From NCBI GenBank assembly GCA_017504435.1, contig JAFVRD010000046.1:1-57168 (forward strand): a DNA stretch of 57,168 bases. Reading direction: 5' to 3'. Shown here piece after piece: positions 30,891 to 40,062 of the stretch. The first letter of the stretch is position 1. Each line of letters begins with the position of its first letter. The notes below the pieces were generated by a model, which saw nothing but the letters and a program-made list of their open reading frames with translations, was not told the DNA's origin and made no database searches. Origin of the DNA: Lentisphaeria bacterium (GTDB lineage: Bacteria; Verrucomicrobiota; Lentisphaeria; Victivallales; Victivallaceae). Both the position numbers and the translations under genes were made by a program.

Positions 30891-31550
30891 TTATTCAAAG
30901 ATCAATTCGCCGAATTCATGGGGCATGTGGAAGGCGCATTTTGAAAGTTCCTGCCATGAGAGCCATGCCGGATGAGAGCATTTGTCGGCGCATTTGGTAA
31001 AGTTGGCAGTCCACTTCTGTCCGGAGAGTTCCGAATTGATTTTGGAGAATTTTTCAAAAAATTCCACCGGAATGGCAAAACCCAGATACCAGGTTACCGG
31101 TTCAGTGATCTCCTCGGTAATATTTTGGGGCAGAGTGTGGTAACGTTCAATGGTGTTCAGATCGGCTTGCGGAACCAGATCGTAGCCGCCGGGTTCACAT
31201 TTGGTGATATGATAGAGCAGCAGCGTGCCGCCGCAGTTGATCTCGAAGTTGAAATAGCGGTCATCAGTCGCCGGTTTCACGAAAAATTCCACACAACTGT
31301 CTTCACAGACCATCTGCTGATCGGCAGTTTTACGGGCGATGACATATTGATCTTTGACCTGAAACAATCCGCAGATACGTTTACCGTCGTGGAGCATTTT
31401 GATCTGTACTTCCGGAATGAATCCGGAGGTGTTGCGGTCGGCAAAACTGTAATTGATGTCGGCGATATTGGCATTTGCCCACATCTCAGAGTCCCATCCG
31501 GCATTGAGGATGACCGGAACGGCAGATTTTTTTACGGTGTAACTTTTCAT
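30891..31550 (-). CDS. CBM9-like protein without signal peptide
   Basis: The product has 219 residues and matches the plan of carbohydrate-binding family 9-like domains: W-rich N-terminus (NAGWDSEMWANAN), VQIKMLHDGKRICGLFQVKD, CEDSCVEFFVKP, FNFEINCGGTLLLYHI, and a C-terminal strand ending WLSWQELSKCAFHMPHEFGEL. No signal peptide is seen, unlike most proteins with this domain. GGGAGATC precedes the start. It follows folD by 23 bases. The same domain type ends the secreted protein at 20752-24684. Sugar binding in the cytoplasm is possible but unproved. Confidence 0.75.
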   Translation of the reverse strand: MKSYTVKKSAVPVILNAGWDSEMWANANIADINYSFADRNTSGFIPEVQIKMLHDGKRICGLFQVKDQYVIARKTADQQMVCEDSCVEFFVKPATDDRYFNFEINCGGTLLLYHITKCEPGGYDLVPQADLNTIERYHTLPQNITEEITEPVTWYLGFAIPVEFFEKFSKINSELSGQKWTANFTKCADKCSHPAWLSWQELSKCAFHMPHEFGELIFE

Positions 31551-31573
31551 GATATTTGATCTCCCGATAGTGA

Positions 31574-32449
31574 TTATTTCAATTCTTTGGCGATACAGGC
31601 ATTACGGAGCAGACCGGCAATGGTCATTGGACCGACACCGCCGGGAACCGGGGTGATCAGAGAGGCAACTTCTGAAGCTTCTGCAAAATTCACATCCCCG
31701 ACCAGCCGGTGTTTGCCGAGCTGTTCATCAAAGATCCGGTTGATACCGACGTCAATGACCACCGCACCGGGTTTGATCATATCGCCGCGGACAAATTCCG
31801 GTTTGCCGATGGCGGCGACCAGAATATCCGCATCTCTGGTGTAACGGGCAATATCCGGGGTGCCGGAGTGGACAACGGTGACTGTGGCATTGGCTCCGGC
31901 GGCTTTCTGCATCAGCAGAGCTGCCATCGGTTTGCCGACGATATTGCTTCTGCCGATGACTACCGCATGTTTGCCTCTGGGGTCGACTCCGGAACGGCGG
32001 AGCAGTTCCATAACTCCCCACGGGGTGCAGGGATGGAAGCCTTTTTTCTCACCGATGAGCAGCCTGCCGACATTGCGTTCGGCGAAACAATCGACATCTT
32101 TATCCGGGTCGATGGCAAGGATCACTGCCGCTTCATCGACCTGCGGCGGCGGGGGAGATTGGACAAGAATGCCGTCCACAGAATCATCGGCATTGAGTTC
32201 AGCGATGACTTTCAATACATCTTCGGTGGTGCTGTCTGCGGGCATATTGATGTGTTTTGATTCGATACCGACTTCCGCACAGGCACGGATCTTGTTGCGG
32301 ACGTAGACACAGCTGGCCGGATCTTCGCCGACAAGGACGACTGCCAAGCCGACTTTTTTACCTTCTCTGGCGAGTTTTGCCACGATTTCCGCGGTCTCCT
32401 GATTGATTTCCCGGGCAATGGCTTTGCCGTCGATGATTTTTGCCGCCAT
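31574..32449 (-). CDS. folD: Methylenetetrahydrofolate dehydrogenase/cyclohydrolase
   Basis: This bifunctional folate enzyme interconverts 5,10-methylene-, methenyl- and 10-formyl-tetrahydrofolate. It has 291 residues. Conserved stretches are YVRNKIRACAEVGI (catalytic lysine), DGILVQSPPPP, KDVDCF, GRSNIVGKPMA (NADP site) and PVPGGVGPMTIAGLL. The start at 32449 has AAGGAG at proper spacing; a longer reading from 32494 lacks this and starts upstream of the -10 box at 32500. It is the first gene of the minus-strand run that reaches uvrA. Confidence 0.97.
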   Translation of the reverse strand: MAAKIIDGKAIAREINQETAEIVAKLAREGKKVGLAVVLVGEDPASCVYVRNKIRACAEVGIESKHINMPADSTTEDVLKVIAELNADDSVDGILVQSPPPPQVDEAAVILAIDPDKDVDCFAERNVGRLLIGEKKGFHPCTPWGVMELLRRSGVDPRGKHAVVIGRSNIVGKPMAALLMQKAAGANATVTVVHSGTPDIARYTRDADILVAAIGKPEFVRGDMIKPGAVVIDVGINRIFDEQLGKHRLVGDVNFAEASEVASLITPVPGGVGPMTIAGLLRNACIAKELK

Positions 32450-32499
32450 AATAAATATCTCCTTAGACTGCATTGTTGAAATTGATTCCATCATTTCAA

Positions 32500-32528
32500 A
32501 ATATACTGCCGTTTGCCGATTAAAACAA
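32500..32528 (-). promoter_or_regulatory. Promoter of folD
   Basis: On the minus strand TTGTTT (32528-32523) and TATATT (32505-32500) are 17 bases apart, 50 bases before folD. It is divergent from, and close to, the promoter of the protease gene. Confidence 0.6.
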
Positions 32529-32538
32529 GTGCAGAGCC

Positions 32539-32567
32539 TTGAAAAAAACGTTTCAAAGTATTATTCT
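32539..32567 (+). promoter_or_regulatory. Promoter of the rseP-ispG operon
   Basis: TTGAAA (32539-32544), 17-base spacer, TATTCT (32562-32567), about 45 bases before the start at 32611. Confidence 0.5.
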
Positions 32568-32610
32568 ATAGAAATGACAAAAATTGAACAACCTGCAGGA
32601 ATTGAAAAAA

Positions 32611-34233
32611 ATGGCTGAATTGATGGAATATTTAGGTAATGCCGGGGCGGTGGTATTTGTTTTTCTGGCACTGGGTTTTTGTATTTTTTCTCACGAACTG
32701 GGACATTTTCTGGCAGGCAAACTTATGGGTTTGCATATAGATGCTTTTTCGCTGGGATTCAAGCCGTTCTGGCGCAAAAAATATAAAGGGGTGGAGTACC
32801 GTCTCGGCTGGCTGCCTTTCGGCGGTTATGTGGAGCTGCCCCAGATCGACACCTCTGATGCTGTTCCCAAAAGTGCCGACGGCAGGGAATTGCCCCGCGC
32901 TTCAGCATGGGCAAAGATCGTGACCGCTGCTGCCGGACCGATTTTCAACATTATTTCCGGATTGCTCATCGCCTGTATCGTTTGGGCGGCAGGAATTCCG
33001 CAGGCTACGCCGGAAATGCGGTCGATCGCCGTTCAGAGTGTACCGGCGGATTCCCCGGAATACCGTGCCGGTTTGCGCCCCGGAGATGTGATCGTCAAAC
33101 TTAATGGTGAGTCGTTCCATGATACCTGGCAGAAATTCGTGGAAAAAATCCTTTATACCATCGGAAAAGTGGAACTTGAAGTTGTCCGGGACGGCAAAAC
33201 CGTCACAATTTCTTATGTGCCGCAGGATAATCCGGATGCTCCGGGCAGCAGCGGACGGGAAAAACTGGCGTACCCGTTCTTTTCACCGCTTATTCCCATA
33301 CAGCTCTATCCTCAGGCGGGTTCTCCTGCTGAAAAAGCCGGGATCAAAGCCGGGGATACAGTCCGGAAAATCAATGGAGCCGGTGTCACCGGTTTTGAAA
33401 ATTTCATCTCGATGATCGGTTTTTGCAACGGGAACGCCGTTACCATTGAATTGCTCCGTGACGGAAAAGAGGTCACGGTAACATGTGTTCCGGAACTTGC
33501 CGGTGACGGCGGAGAACGTTTTCTGGTCGGGATCGAATTCACCCCGGATTCCAATGTGGTCGCCGGAGTGATGCAAGGCGGCAGTGCTGCGCAAAAAGGT
33601 ATCGGACGCGGAGATGTGATCATCTCTGCCAACGGTAAAAAAATCACTTCCGTAAATGATTTGAATGATGTGGTCAAATCCGGTAAAGGTGCTCCGGTGA
33701 AAATGAAAGTACGGCATGCGGATACGGAAATGGATGTTGAACTCATCCCCCGCCGCTTTGCCCCCTATACGATCGGAGTGTCTTTTGCCATGTACGATCA
33801 CCCCAATCCTCTGGAACAATTCGTTTCAGTATTGGAAATGAGCTGGAAAAGTCTCCGGGGTATTGTCGTTACTGTCGGCAATAAACTTGCCCTGACTGAA
33901 AACAGCAGTTCACTCAAGCCGACCCACATGTCCGGGCCGCTGGGTATCGGAGTGGTGCTTTTCAACTCGGTACGGACATCCTGGGCATACGGGGTTTATT
34001 TCATCGCCGTGATCTCTTTTGCCCTGGCGATATTCAATCTGCTGCCGCTGCCGGTATTGGACGGCGGACATATCGTTTTCGGTATGATCGAGATCATTTC
34101 CGGCAGGCCGTTGCCGGAAAAACTGCAGCGCATTCTCAGCTATGTTTTTATAACTTTGCTCATCATGCTGATGATCTTTGTGACGTTTTCCGATGTACGG
34201 CGGATCGTGTGGCAGATAATGGATTCATTCTGA
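32611..34233 (+). CDS. rseP: Site-2 zinc protease (RseP-like) with three PDZ domains
   Basis: This inner-membrane protease cuts membrane-anchored substrates such as anti-sigma factors or signal-peptide remnants. It has 540 residues, longer than E. coli RseP (450). The zinc site is H28-E-L-G-H32 in the first membrane helix, and the second ligand motif LDGG is at 483-486. Three periplasmic PDZ domains can be read (AGLRPGDVIVKLNG; AGIKAGDTVRKING; KGIGRGDVIISANG), one more than the usual two. ATG 32611 has an AGGA site; an upstream TTG is less likely. ispG follows 19 bases after, an arrangement common in bacteria. Confidence 0.92.
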   Translation: MAELMEYLGNAGAVVFVFLALGFCIFSHELGHFLAGKLMGLHIDAFSLGFKPFWRKKYKGVEYRLGWLPFGGYVELPQIDTSDAVPKSADGRELPRASAWAKIVTAAAGPIFNIISGLLIACIVWAAGIPQATPEMRSIAVQSVPADSPEYRAGLRPGDVIVKLNGESFHDTWQKFVEKILYTIGKVELEVVRDGKTVTISYVPQDNPDAPGSSGREKLAYPFFSPLIPIQLYPQAGSPAEKAGIKAGDTVRKINGAGVTGFENFISMIGFCNGNAVTIELLRDGKEVTVTCVPELAGDGGERFLVGIEFTPDSNVVAGVMQGGSAAQKGIGRGDVIISANGKKITSVNDLNDVVKSGKGAPVKMKVRHADTEMDVELIPRRFAPYTIGVSFAMYDHPNPLEQFVSVLEMSWKSLRGIVVTVGNKLALTENSSSLKPTHMSGPLGIGVVLFNSVRTSWAYGVYFIAVISFALAIFNLLPLPVLDGGHIVFGMIEIISGRPLPEKLQRILSYVFITLLIMLMIFVTFSDVRRIVWQIMDSF

Positions 34234-34252
34234 ATCTGAAAGGAGAGGAAAA

Positions 34253-35338
34253 ATGCGCCGTTTCACCCGTAATTTTTTTCTCGGCAAAGTCGGTATCGGT
34301 TCGGAACACCCGATTTCGGTGCAATCCATGTGCAATACCAAAACTGCAGATACCGCATCCACGCTGAAACAAATATGCACCCTCGCAGAACACGGCTGTG
34401 ATATAATCCGGGTCTCAGCAGACTCTCCGGAGGATTGTCAGGCATTGGGCGGGATCTGCCGCCGTTCTCCGATACCGGTGATCGCAGATATCCAATTTTC
34501 CGGAGAATCTGCCCTTGGAGCCATCCGTTCCGGGGTCGCCGGTATCCGGGTCAATCCCGGCATTATCAGTGATCCGGATCTCATTGGCAGTATTGCCGCC
34601 GCAGCCAAAGCCGCCGGAACGGTGATCCGGGTCGGTGCCAATGCCGGAAGTCTCAAACCGCATGAGGTCAATTCCAGGATCCAAATGGGGATGGAGAAGG
34701 ATGATGCGCTGGCAGATGCTCTGTGCGGTGCGGTTTTGAAACAGTGTGCCGAATTGGAAAAACACGGAGTGACTAATATCAAAGCCGCCTTGAAAAGTTC
34801 CAATATTCAGGTCACATTGCAGGCATACCGCAAGTTTGCCGCGATCACGGATTATCCTCTGCATCTGGGATTGACCGAAGCGGGCACGCCCCGTACCGGA
34901 GAGATCAAATCCGCCGTATGTATCGGAACTCTGCTCAATGCCGGGATCGGAGATACCGTGCGGGTCAGTCTGACTGCTGATCCGGTACAGGAGGTCGATG
35001 CCGCGCTGAAAATCCTTGAAGCGTGCGGCATGCGGCATAATCAGGTCGAGATCATCTCCTGCCCGACTTGCGGCAGAACCGAAATAGATTTGATCGGTCT
35101 GGCAGAAAAAGTCGAAAATATGGTGAAACAAATTCAGCGTGCCGGACAGAATATCTGCTGGCGCAAAATAGCCGTTATGGGCTGTCCGGTCAACGGACCT
35201 GGAGAGGCGAGAGACGCGGATATCGGTATTGCCGGCAGCCGTAACGGACAATTGATAATTTTCCGCAAAGGAGAAGTTATCGGTGCGTACAGCGAAACAG
35301 AGGGTTTTGAACGTTTTTCCCGGATGATTTCAGAGTGA
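34253..35338 (+). CDS. ispG: 4-hydroxy-3-methylbut-2-enyl diphosphate synthase
   Basis: This iron-sulfur enzyme carries out the penultimate step of the non-mevalonate isoprenoid pathway, converting MEcPP to HMBPP. It has 361 residues, the compact bacterial form. The [4Fe-4S] ligands are visible as C270 and C273 (CPTCGRT), C311 (GCPVNGPGE) and E318. GGAGAGGAAA precedes the start. It forms an operon with the site-2 protease, and chromate-type transporter genes follow 22 bases later. Confidence 0.97.
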   Translation: MRRFTRNFFLGKVGIGSEHPISVQSMCNTKTADTASTLKQICTLAEHGCDIIRVSADSPEDCQALGGICRRSPIPVIADIQFSGESALGAIRSGVAGIRVNPGIISDPDLIGSIAAAAKAAGTVIRVGANAGSLKPHEVNSRIQMGMEKDDALADALCGAVLKQCAELEKHGVTNIKAALKSSNIQVTLQAYRKFAAITDYPLHLGLTEAGTPRTGEIKSAVCIGTLLNAGIGDTVRVSLTADPVQEVDAALKILEACGMRHNQVEIISCPTCGRTEIDLIGLAEKVENMVKQIQRAGQNICWRKIAVMGCPVNGPGEARDADIGIAGSRNGQLIIFRKGEVIGAYSETEGFERFSRMISE

Positions 35339-35360
35339 CCGGATCGGAATTGGAACAGAA

Positions 35361-35936
35361 ATGATGTTTAAAAAGTTGTGGCTTTTATTTTTTACCTTTG
35401 CCAAAATCTCGGCACTGGTCGTCGGCGGCGGTCTGGCGATGCTGCCGGTCATAGAAGAGACTTTTGTCCGCAGAAAAAAGCTGATCACTCAGGAGGAATT
35501 GCTGGATGTTATCGCGCTCTGTCAGATGGTGCCGGGGATCATTGCCGCCAATTCGGCGGTGTCCATCGGGATGAAGATCGCCGGAATTGCCGGGGCGGTG
35601 GCGGCTCTTACCGGAGCAGTATTGCCCTCATTTCTGGTGATTTTGCTCATTGCGTGGTTTTTTCCCGGATTGTCTCCTGAAAATCCCTACTGGCTGGGGG
35701 CGTTTGCCGGTATCCGTGCCGGAGTGACCGGGTTGATTGCCGTAACGGCGTGGAAAACTGCCCGGCGTACTGCGGTCGGTACCGTGGAAGTTCTGGCGAT
35801 CGCAGCCGTGGTCGCGGCGGCATTATGGGGCGTTTCTCCGGGAATCATCATCATGGTGTCGATCATCGGTGGAATGTTCTGGTTTTTCTGCTCCTGCAAA
35901 AGGATCGGCAAACGGCTCTCCGGAGGTGAAAAGTGA
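35361..35936 (+). CDS. Chromate transporter family protein, first half
   Basis: The product has 191 residues and carries one CHR domain with about five to six membrane helices (ISALVVGGGLAMLPVIEE and ALCQMVPGIIAANSAV). Short CHR proteins work as pairs of oppositely oriented halves. Members are proposed to exchange chromate or sulfate-like anions, but many have no known substrate. Its stop overlaps the GTG start of the second half by four bases. Confidence 0.88.
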   Translation: MMFKKLWLLFFTFAKISALVVGGGLAMLPVIEETFVRRKKLITQEELLDVIALCQMVPGIIAANSAVSIGMKIAGIAGAVAALTGAVLPSFLVILLIAWFFPGLSPENPYWLGAFAGIRAGVTGLIAVTAWKTARRTAVGTVEVLAIAAVVAAALWGVSPGIIIMVSIIGGMFWFFCSCKRIGKRLSGGEK

Positions 35937-36499
35937 TTGCAATACATCTGTTTCTGACCTTCTGTAAATTCAGTTTGCTCTGTTTCGGCGGCGGTTATAT
36001 GCTCATTCCACTGTTGACGGCGGAATTTGTCGGTGAGGGTAAATTGCTGACGGTGGAAAGATTCGGCAATCTGGTCTCGATCTCCCAGCTGACTCCCGGG
36101 CCGGTGGGAATAAATACGGCGACATTCACCGGCTTTCTGCAGGGAGGTTTCCGGGGATCGCTGGCGGCAACGGCCGGATTGGTCTTTCCGACTTTGATTT
36201 TGGCGGGTTTGGCAATATCTTTTATCAATGCCAACAAAGATAAAAAGTGGCTGCAGGGGATTTTATACGGAGCCCGTCTGGGGGCTGCCGGTCTGATAAT
36301 TTTTGCAGTGGTGATCTTTGCCCGGATGTCGGTTCTTACCGGTGAACTGCAGTGGGGGAAAGTTCCGCAGATCTCCATAACCGGAATCCTGATAACTGCA
36401 ATATCGTTTGTACTGACGGCAAAATTCAAATGGAAAACCACCTGGATAATTCTGGTTTCAGGTGCGATCGGAGCGGTGCTGGTGCCGCTGATAGGGTAA
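35933..36499 (+). CDS. Chromate transporter family protein, second half
   Basis: The product has 188 residues with one CHR domain (FSLLCFGGGYMLIPLL and SISQLTPGPVGINTATF). The start is GTG at 35933, overlapping the previous stop (GTGA), with GGAGG eight bases before it. The pair should form one transporter. No terminator was noted after it; a new promoter follows at 36524. Confidence 0.88.
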   Translation: MIAIHLFLTFCKFSLLCFGGGYMLIPLLTAEFVGEGKLLTVERFGNLVSISQLTPGPVGINTATFTGFLQGGFRGSLAATAGLVFPTLILAGLAISFINANKDKKWLQGILYGARLGAAGLIIFAVVIFARMSVLTGELQWGKVPQISITGILITAISFVLTAKFKWKTTWIILVSGAIGAVLVPLIG

Positions 36500-36523
36500 A
36501 TCCCGGATAAATTACAAATCCTG

Positions 36524-36553
36524 TTGGCATTAAATAAATACGTGTGCTATATT
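36524..36553 (+). promoter_or_regulatory. Promoter of the acyltransferase-lptD-hldD-rsmB run
   Basis: TTGGCA (36524-36529), 18-base spacer, TATATT (36548-36553), about 45 bases before the start at 36600. Confidence 0.6.
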
Positions 36554-36599
36554 AATTGCGTGTGTGTTTTGATTTTCCGACAGAGTGGAGAAATTTGTT

Positions 36600-37403
36600 A
36601 TGTCTGAATATATGTTTTCCGGTATGGATTCTTACGATACTCCGGCAAATCATCCGGTGGCATCCGGTTTTAAGTGGATGCTTCGGAGCCGGTGGTATTT
36701 TTATATGCGTAACTTCGGAATATTTGTGCGTACCGGCAAATGCGCCGCCCGGGGGGAATTGGACAAGAAAAACCAGATCCGGTTTTCTTCCGGCAACATC
36801 CGGCTGGTCGAAGATTGCGGCGGCACGGTACATTTGCGCGGGTTGAACCATTTGCGTGATCTCAACGGCCAGCCGGCGGTCATTATCGGCAATCACATGA
36901 GTCTGTTGGAAACTGCGGCTTTGCATGCGATCATCCGTGAGCATGTGGATTTCTCTTTTGTTATCAAAGAATCTTTGCTGAAAGTACCTTATCTCCGGGA
37001 TATTCTTATTTCGCTCAATGCCATTCCGGTGGGTCGTACCAATCCACGTGAAGATTTGAAAACTGTCTTGACTGAAGGTAAAAAAATTCTGGAATCCGGA
37101 CGGTCCATGGTGGTATTTCCGCAATCCACCCGGACGCGTACATTTGAACCGGAACAATTCAACTCCATCGGAGTCAAACTTGCCAAAGCCGCCGGAGTGC
37201 CGGTAGTTCCAATGGCGTTGAAAACTGATATATTGGAATGCGGCAAAATAATCCGTGATCTCGGACCGGTTTTCCCGGAACGGGAGGTTCGTTTTGAATT
37301 TGGACCGGCGATGGAAATTGAAGGCAACGGTCAGGAACAGCAGAAAAAAATCATTGAATTTATCGGTAACGCCTTTACATCCTGGGAGAATGGGAAAAAG
37401 TGA
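36600..37403 (+). CDS. PlsC-like acyltransferase with variant motifs
   Basis: The product has 267 residues. It has the fold of lysophospholipid acyltransferases, which make phosphatidic acid or related lipids at the inner membrane. Motif I is H99-M-S-L-L-E104, that is HX4E instead of HX4D. Motif III reads FPQSTRT (173-179) instead of FPEGTRS. Motif II is present as AIPVGRTNPRED. The start at 36600 has GGAG eleven bases upstream. It touches lptD. The variants suggest a diverged member, and the acceptor and acyl donor are unknown. Confidence 0.82.
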   Translation: MSEYMFSGMDSYDTPANHPVASGFKWMLRSRWYFYMRNFGIFVRTGKCAARGELDKKNQIRFSSGNIRLVEDCGGTVHLRGLNHLRDLNGQPAVIIGNHMSLLETAALHAIIREHVDFSFVIKESLLKVPYLRDILISLNAIPVGRTNPREDLKTVLTEGKKILESGRSMVVFPQSTRTRTFEPEQFNSIGVKLAKAAGVPVVPMALKTDILECGKIIRDLGPVFPEREVRFEFGPAMEIEGNGQEQQKKIIEFIGNAFTSWENGKK

Positions 37404-40045
37404 TGATGTCCGGAAAAGCCAGCATATTTCGTCTGCTGCTGTGGGTTTTTGCCGCAGCGGTATGCCTGAAGTCTGTTCCGGCACACGCGATCTCCGGTGA
37501 TATCAAAAAAATTTCCATAAATGATGTCAAGCGTATGCGTGCGGATTCATGGCGGGCGGTTGGCAAGAATCTGATCATTGAAGGCGATGTGTATTTTCCG
37601 ATCGGACCTTTTGAGATTTACGCGGATCATGTGATCGTCAATACTGAGAGCAAAGATTTTGAAGCTACCGGCAATGTCCGTTTTTTTCATTGGCAGCGGG
37701 ATAAAGTTCCGGTCACGCTGAATGAACTTGCGGATGTGGAAAAGTACAATAACTCTTTCGTCCATGAAGTTACCTCATCAGTTTCTCCGCTGGGGGAACG
37801 TTCTTATCAGGCAGATGTTTCATATCAGCGCGATCAGATAACTGCTGATAAGGTCGTCGGTAATATCAATACCAGTTTTTTCAGTTTTACCAAGCCGACG
37901 ATACGTTATAATTCATTTCTCTGCCGTGCCGATTCGGCAGAAAGGACTTCAGACGGAGTGGTCGTCCTCAAAAACGGAGAACTTTCCACTTGCAGTTATT
38001 TGGAATCCAACAACGCTCACTACTCCATAACTGCTTCAGAGATCCGTCTGACTCCGCATGAGGCACGTTTTTATCAATTCAAACATGCCGATATGGATCC
38101 CGGTGACCGCTCTGTTTTGCTGGTCAACGGAGCAGTAAGAATGTATGGTGTGCCGATAATGTGGCTGCCGGTGTTTTACAAGCCTAAAGATGAATCTCCG
38201 GGACTTTGCGGTTTTCAGCAGGGACGTTCCGGGGATTGGGGATATTTTGTCCGTTTGTACCGCAGCATACACTTTACTGATGCTCCGGAAATGAAAGCCA
38301 GACTGATGTTTGACTGGTATGAAAAACGCGGATTCGGGTATGGTATCAAAGGCAGTATTGCCGCTCCGGAAAGCAATACGGAATTCTTTGCTTACTGGAT
38401 ATATGACAAAGATCCGTTAGAATCGGAAGATTATGATGACTACCGGTTGAAAGTCCGCAATTGGCGCTATGATTTCCGGCTCACCAATATTACTCACATT
38501 ACGCCCCGGCTGGATTTCAGAGGAGTCTTTGAATATCAGAGTGATCCTTATATCCGGAGAGACTTTTTTGAAAACCGCTATTGGCGCGATCCGCAGCCTG
38601 CCACATTTGCGGCATTGGAGCAGCAGTTTGATAATTTCAGTGTATCAGCCATGGCACGTATGCGGGTGAATGATTTCTATACTACGGTGGAGAAACTTCC
38701 GGAAGTCCGGATAGATGTACCCAGGCAGGAGATCCTGAATACCGGTTTTTACTACCAGGGTGATTTAAGTGCCGCATACATGCGGATGAAGTGGATAGAT
38801 TTTGATGAGCCGCCCAGACAAAGAAAAAAAGGCAAGAAACAAAACTGGTCAACGTTGTTGGACTATGAATCATTCCGGCTGGATACCACTCATTTCCTTT
38901 ACTATCCGGTTGCTACAAAATATTTCACTTTCGTGCCCAGAATCGGTTTTAAAATAACTGCTTATTCAAAGACCAGTAAAGAGGAAGTGGATTCTGAAAA
39001 CCTCATAACTATGTTTACCGCGGCTGATCCGGAGGGGTTGGGACGGCAAAAATTTGTGAATTATGATGAAAAAGGCGGCGGCAAAGTCCGGCTTGCCGGA
39101 GAGCTTGGTTTTGAATTGTCGACCAAGCTGCACAACACCTGGAACAATGTACGCAGTGCATTGTTTGATATTGATGGCATACGTCATGTGATACAGCCGT
39201 ATGTGAATTATACATTTATTCCCAAACCGACTCTGAGCCGTGACAAAATCATGTTTTTTGATGATATTGACCGGATAGATAAGCAGAACTTTTTCCGGTT
39301 GGGTGTCATCAACCGTTTACAGACCCGGGACGGCTCCAACGTATCCACTTTTTTCCGGATGGAGAATTATTGGGATATCCATCTGACCAAAGATGAGGAT
39401 GGAAATCACTTCGGCAATTTTGGAACGATCATTTCCATGCGGATCCTGAAAGGGTTAACGCTCAATACACAGTTTCTTATCAATGTCGATAATAATACGG
39501 AAGTCACCGATACCTATCGGCACGGCAGAAATGTCGGGAAAACCGGTATCGCTCAGTCTTGGTTGAATATGTTTGATTTGTCGATCAAATATTCTCCTGC
39601 GACCAATTGGGTATTTGCAGTGGGATACAATATGATCCGTCCTTATGATATCCGCAGTGCTTATTCAATGGGTTCCACGTTGACCCAGATCAACGCGACC
39701 AGTTATTTTGACCGTTACTACAATGATGTTGAAGAGTCATTTTTCCTATCTGCAACTATGCCTCTGACTCCGGATCACCGGACACTGGGAAAATTTATCA
39801 TGACTTATGATGTCCCGGAAGGCAGTATTGATTTCTTCGGATTTATGGTAGTGCGTCAGTTCCACTGCTGGCAGCTGGTTGCATCTGTCGGCATGGAGTA
39901 TGAATACGAAGATAATGACAAAGTATGGGAGCCGGAATATTCTATTTCGGCAAATCTGACCGGATTGAATCCGGCGATGAATTCAGTACAAAACGGAGTA
40001 TTGCGCAGTGCCGCAGCACTTTCCAACAGCAAATTTGAATTTTAA
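37403..40045 (+). CDS. lptD: LPS-assembly outer-membrane protein LptD
   Basis: LptD inserts lipopolysaccharide into the outer leaflet. The product has 880 residues: signal peptide ending at VPAHA (about residue 30), an N-terminal OstA/LptA-like jelly-roll (GKNLIIEGDVYFPIG, ATGNVRFFHW), then a long beta-barrel region rich in tyrosine, aromatic and alternating polar residues to the C-terminal KFEF, a typical barrel end. The first ATG (37403) overlaps the acyltransferase stop by one base (TGATG); ATG 37406 and GTG 37400 are alternatives. Its presence, with hldD next, implies an LPS-bearing outer membrane. Confidence 0.9.
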   Translation: MMSGKASIFRLLLWVFAAAVCLKSVPAHAISGDIKKISINDVKRMRADSWRAVGKNLIIEGDVYFPIGPFEIYADHVIVNTESKDFEATGNVRFFHWQRDKVPVTLNELADVEKYNNSFVHEVTSSVSPLGERSYQADVSYQRDQITADKVVGNINTSFFSFTKPTIRYNSFLCRADSAERTSDGVVVLKNGELSTCSYLESNNAHYSITASEIRLTPHEARFYQFKHADMDPGDRSVLLVNGAVRMYGVPIMWLPVFYKPKDESPGLCGFQQGRSGDWGYFVRLYRSIHFTDAPEMKARLMFDWYEKRGFGYGIKGSIAAPESNTEFFAYWIYDKDPLESEDYDDYRLKVRNWRYDFRLTNITHITPRLDFRGVFEYQSDPYIRRDFFENRYWRDPQPATFAALEQQFDNFSVSAMARMRVNDFYTTVEKLPEVRIDVPRQEILNTGFYYQGDLSAAYMRMKWIDFDEPPRQRKKGKKQNWSTLLDYESFRLDTTHFLYYPVATKYFTFVPRIGFKITAYSKTSKEEVDSENLITMFTAADPEGLGRQKFVNYDEKGGGKVRLAGELGFELSTKLHNTWNNVRSALFDIDGIRHVIQPYVNYTFIPKPTLSRDKIMFFDDIDRIDKQNFFRLGVINRLQTRDGSNVSTFFRMENYWDIHLTKDEDGNHFGNFGTIISMRILKGLTLNTQFLINVDNNTEVTDTYRHGRNVGKTGIAQSWLNMFDLSIKYSPATNWVFAVGYNMIRPYDIRSAYSMGSTLTQINATSYFDRYYNDVEESFFLSATMPLTPDHRTLGKFIMTYDVPEGSIDFFGFMVVRQFHCWQLVASVGMEYEYEDNDKVWEPEYSISANLTGLNPAMNSVQNGVLRSAAALSNSKFEF

Positions 40046-40062
40046 CAGAAAGTTTTGATAAA

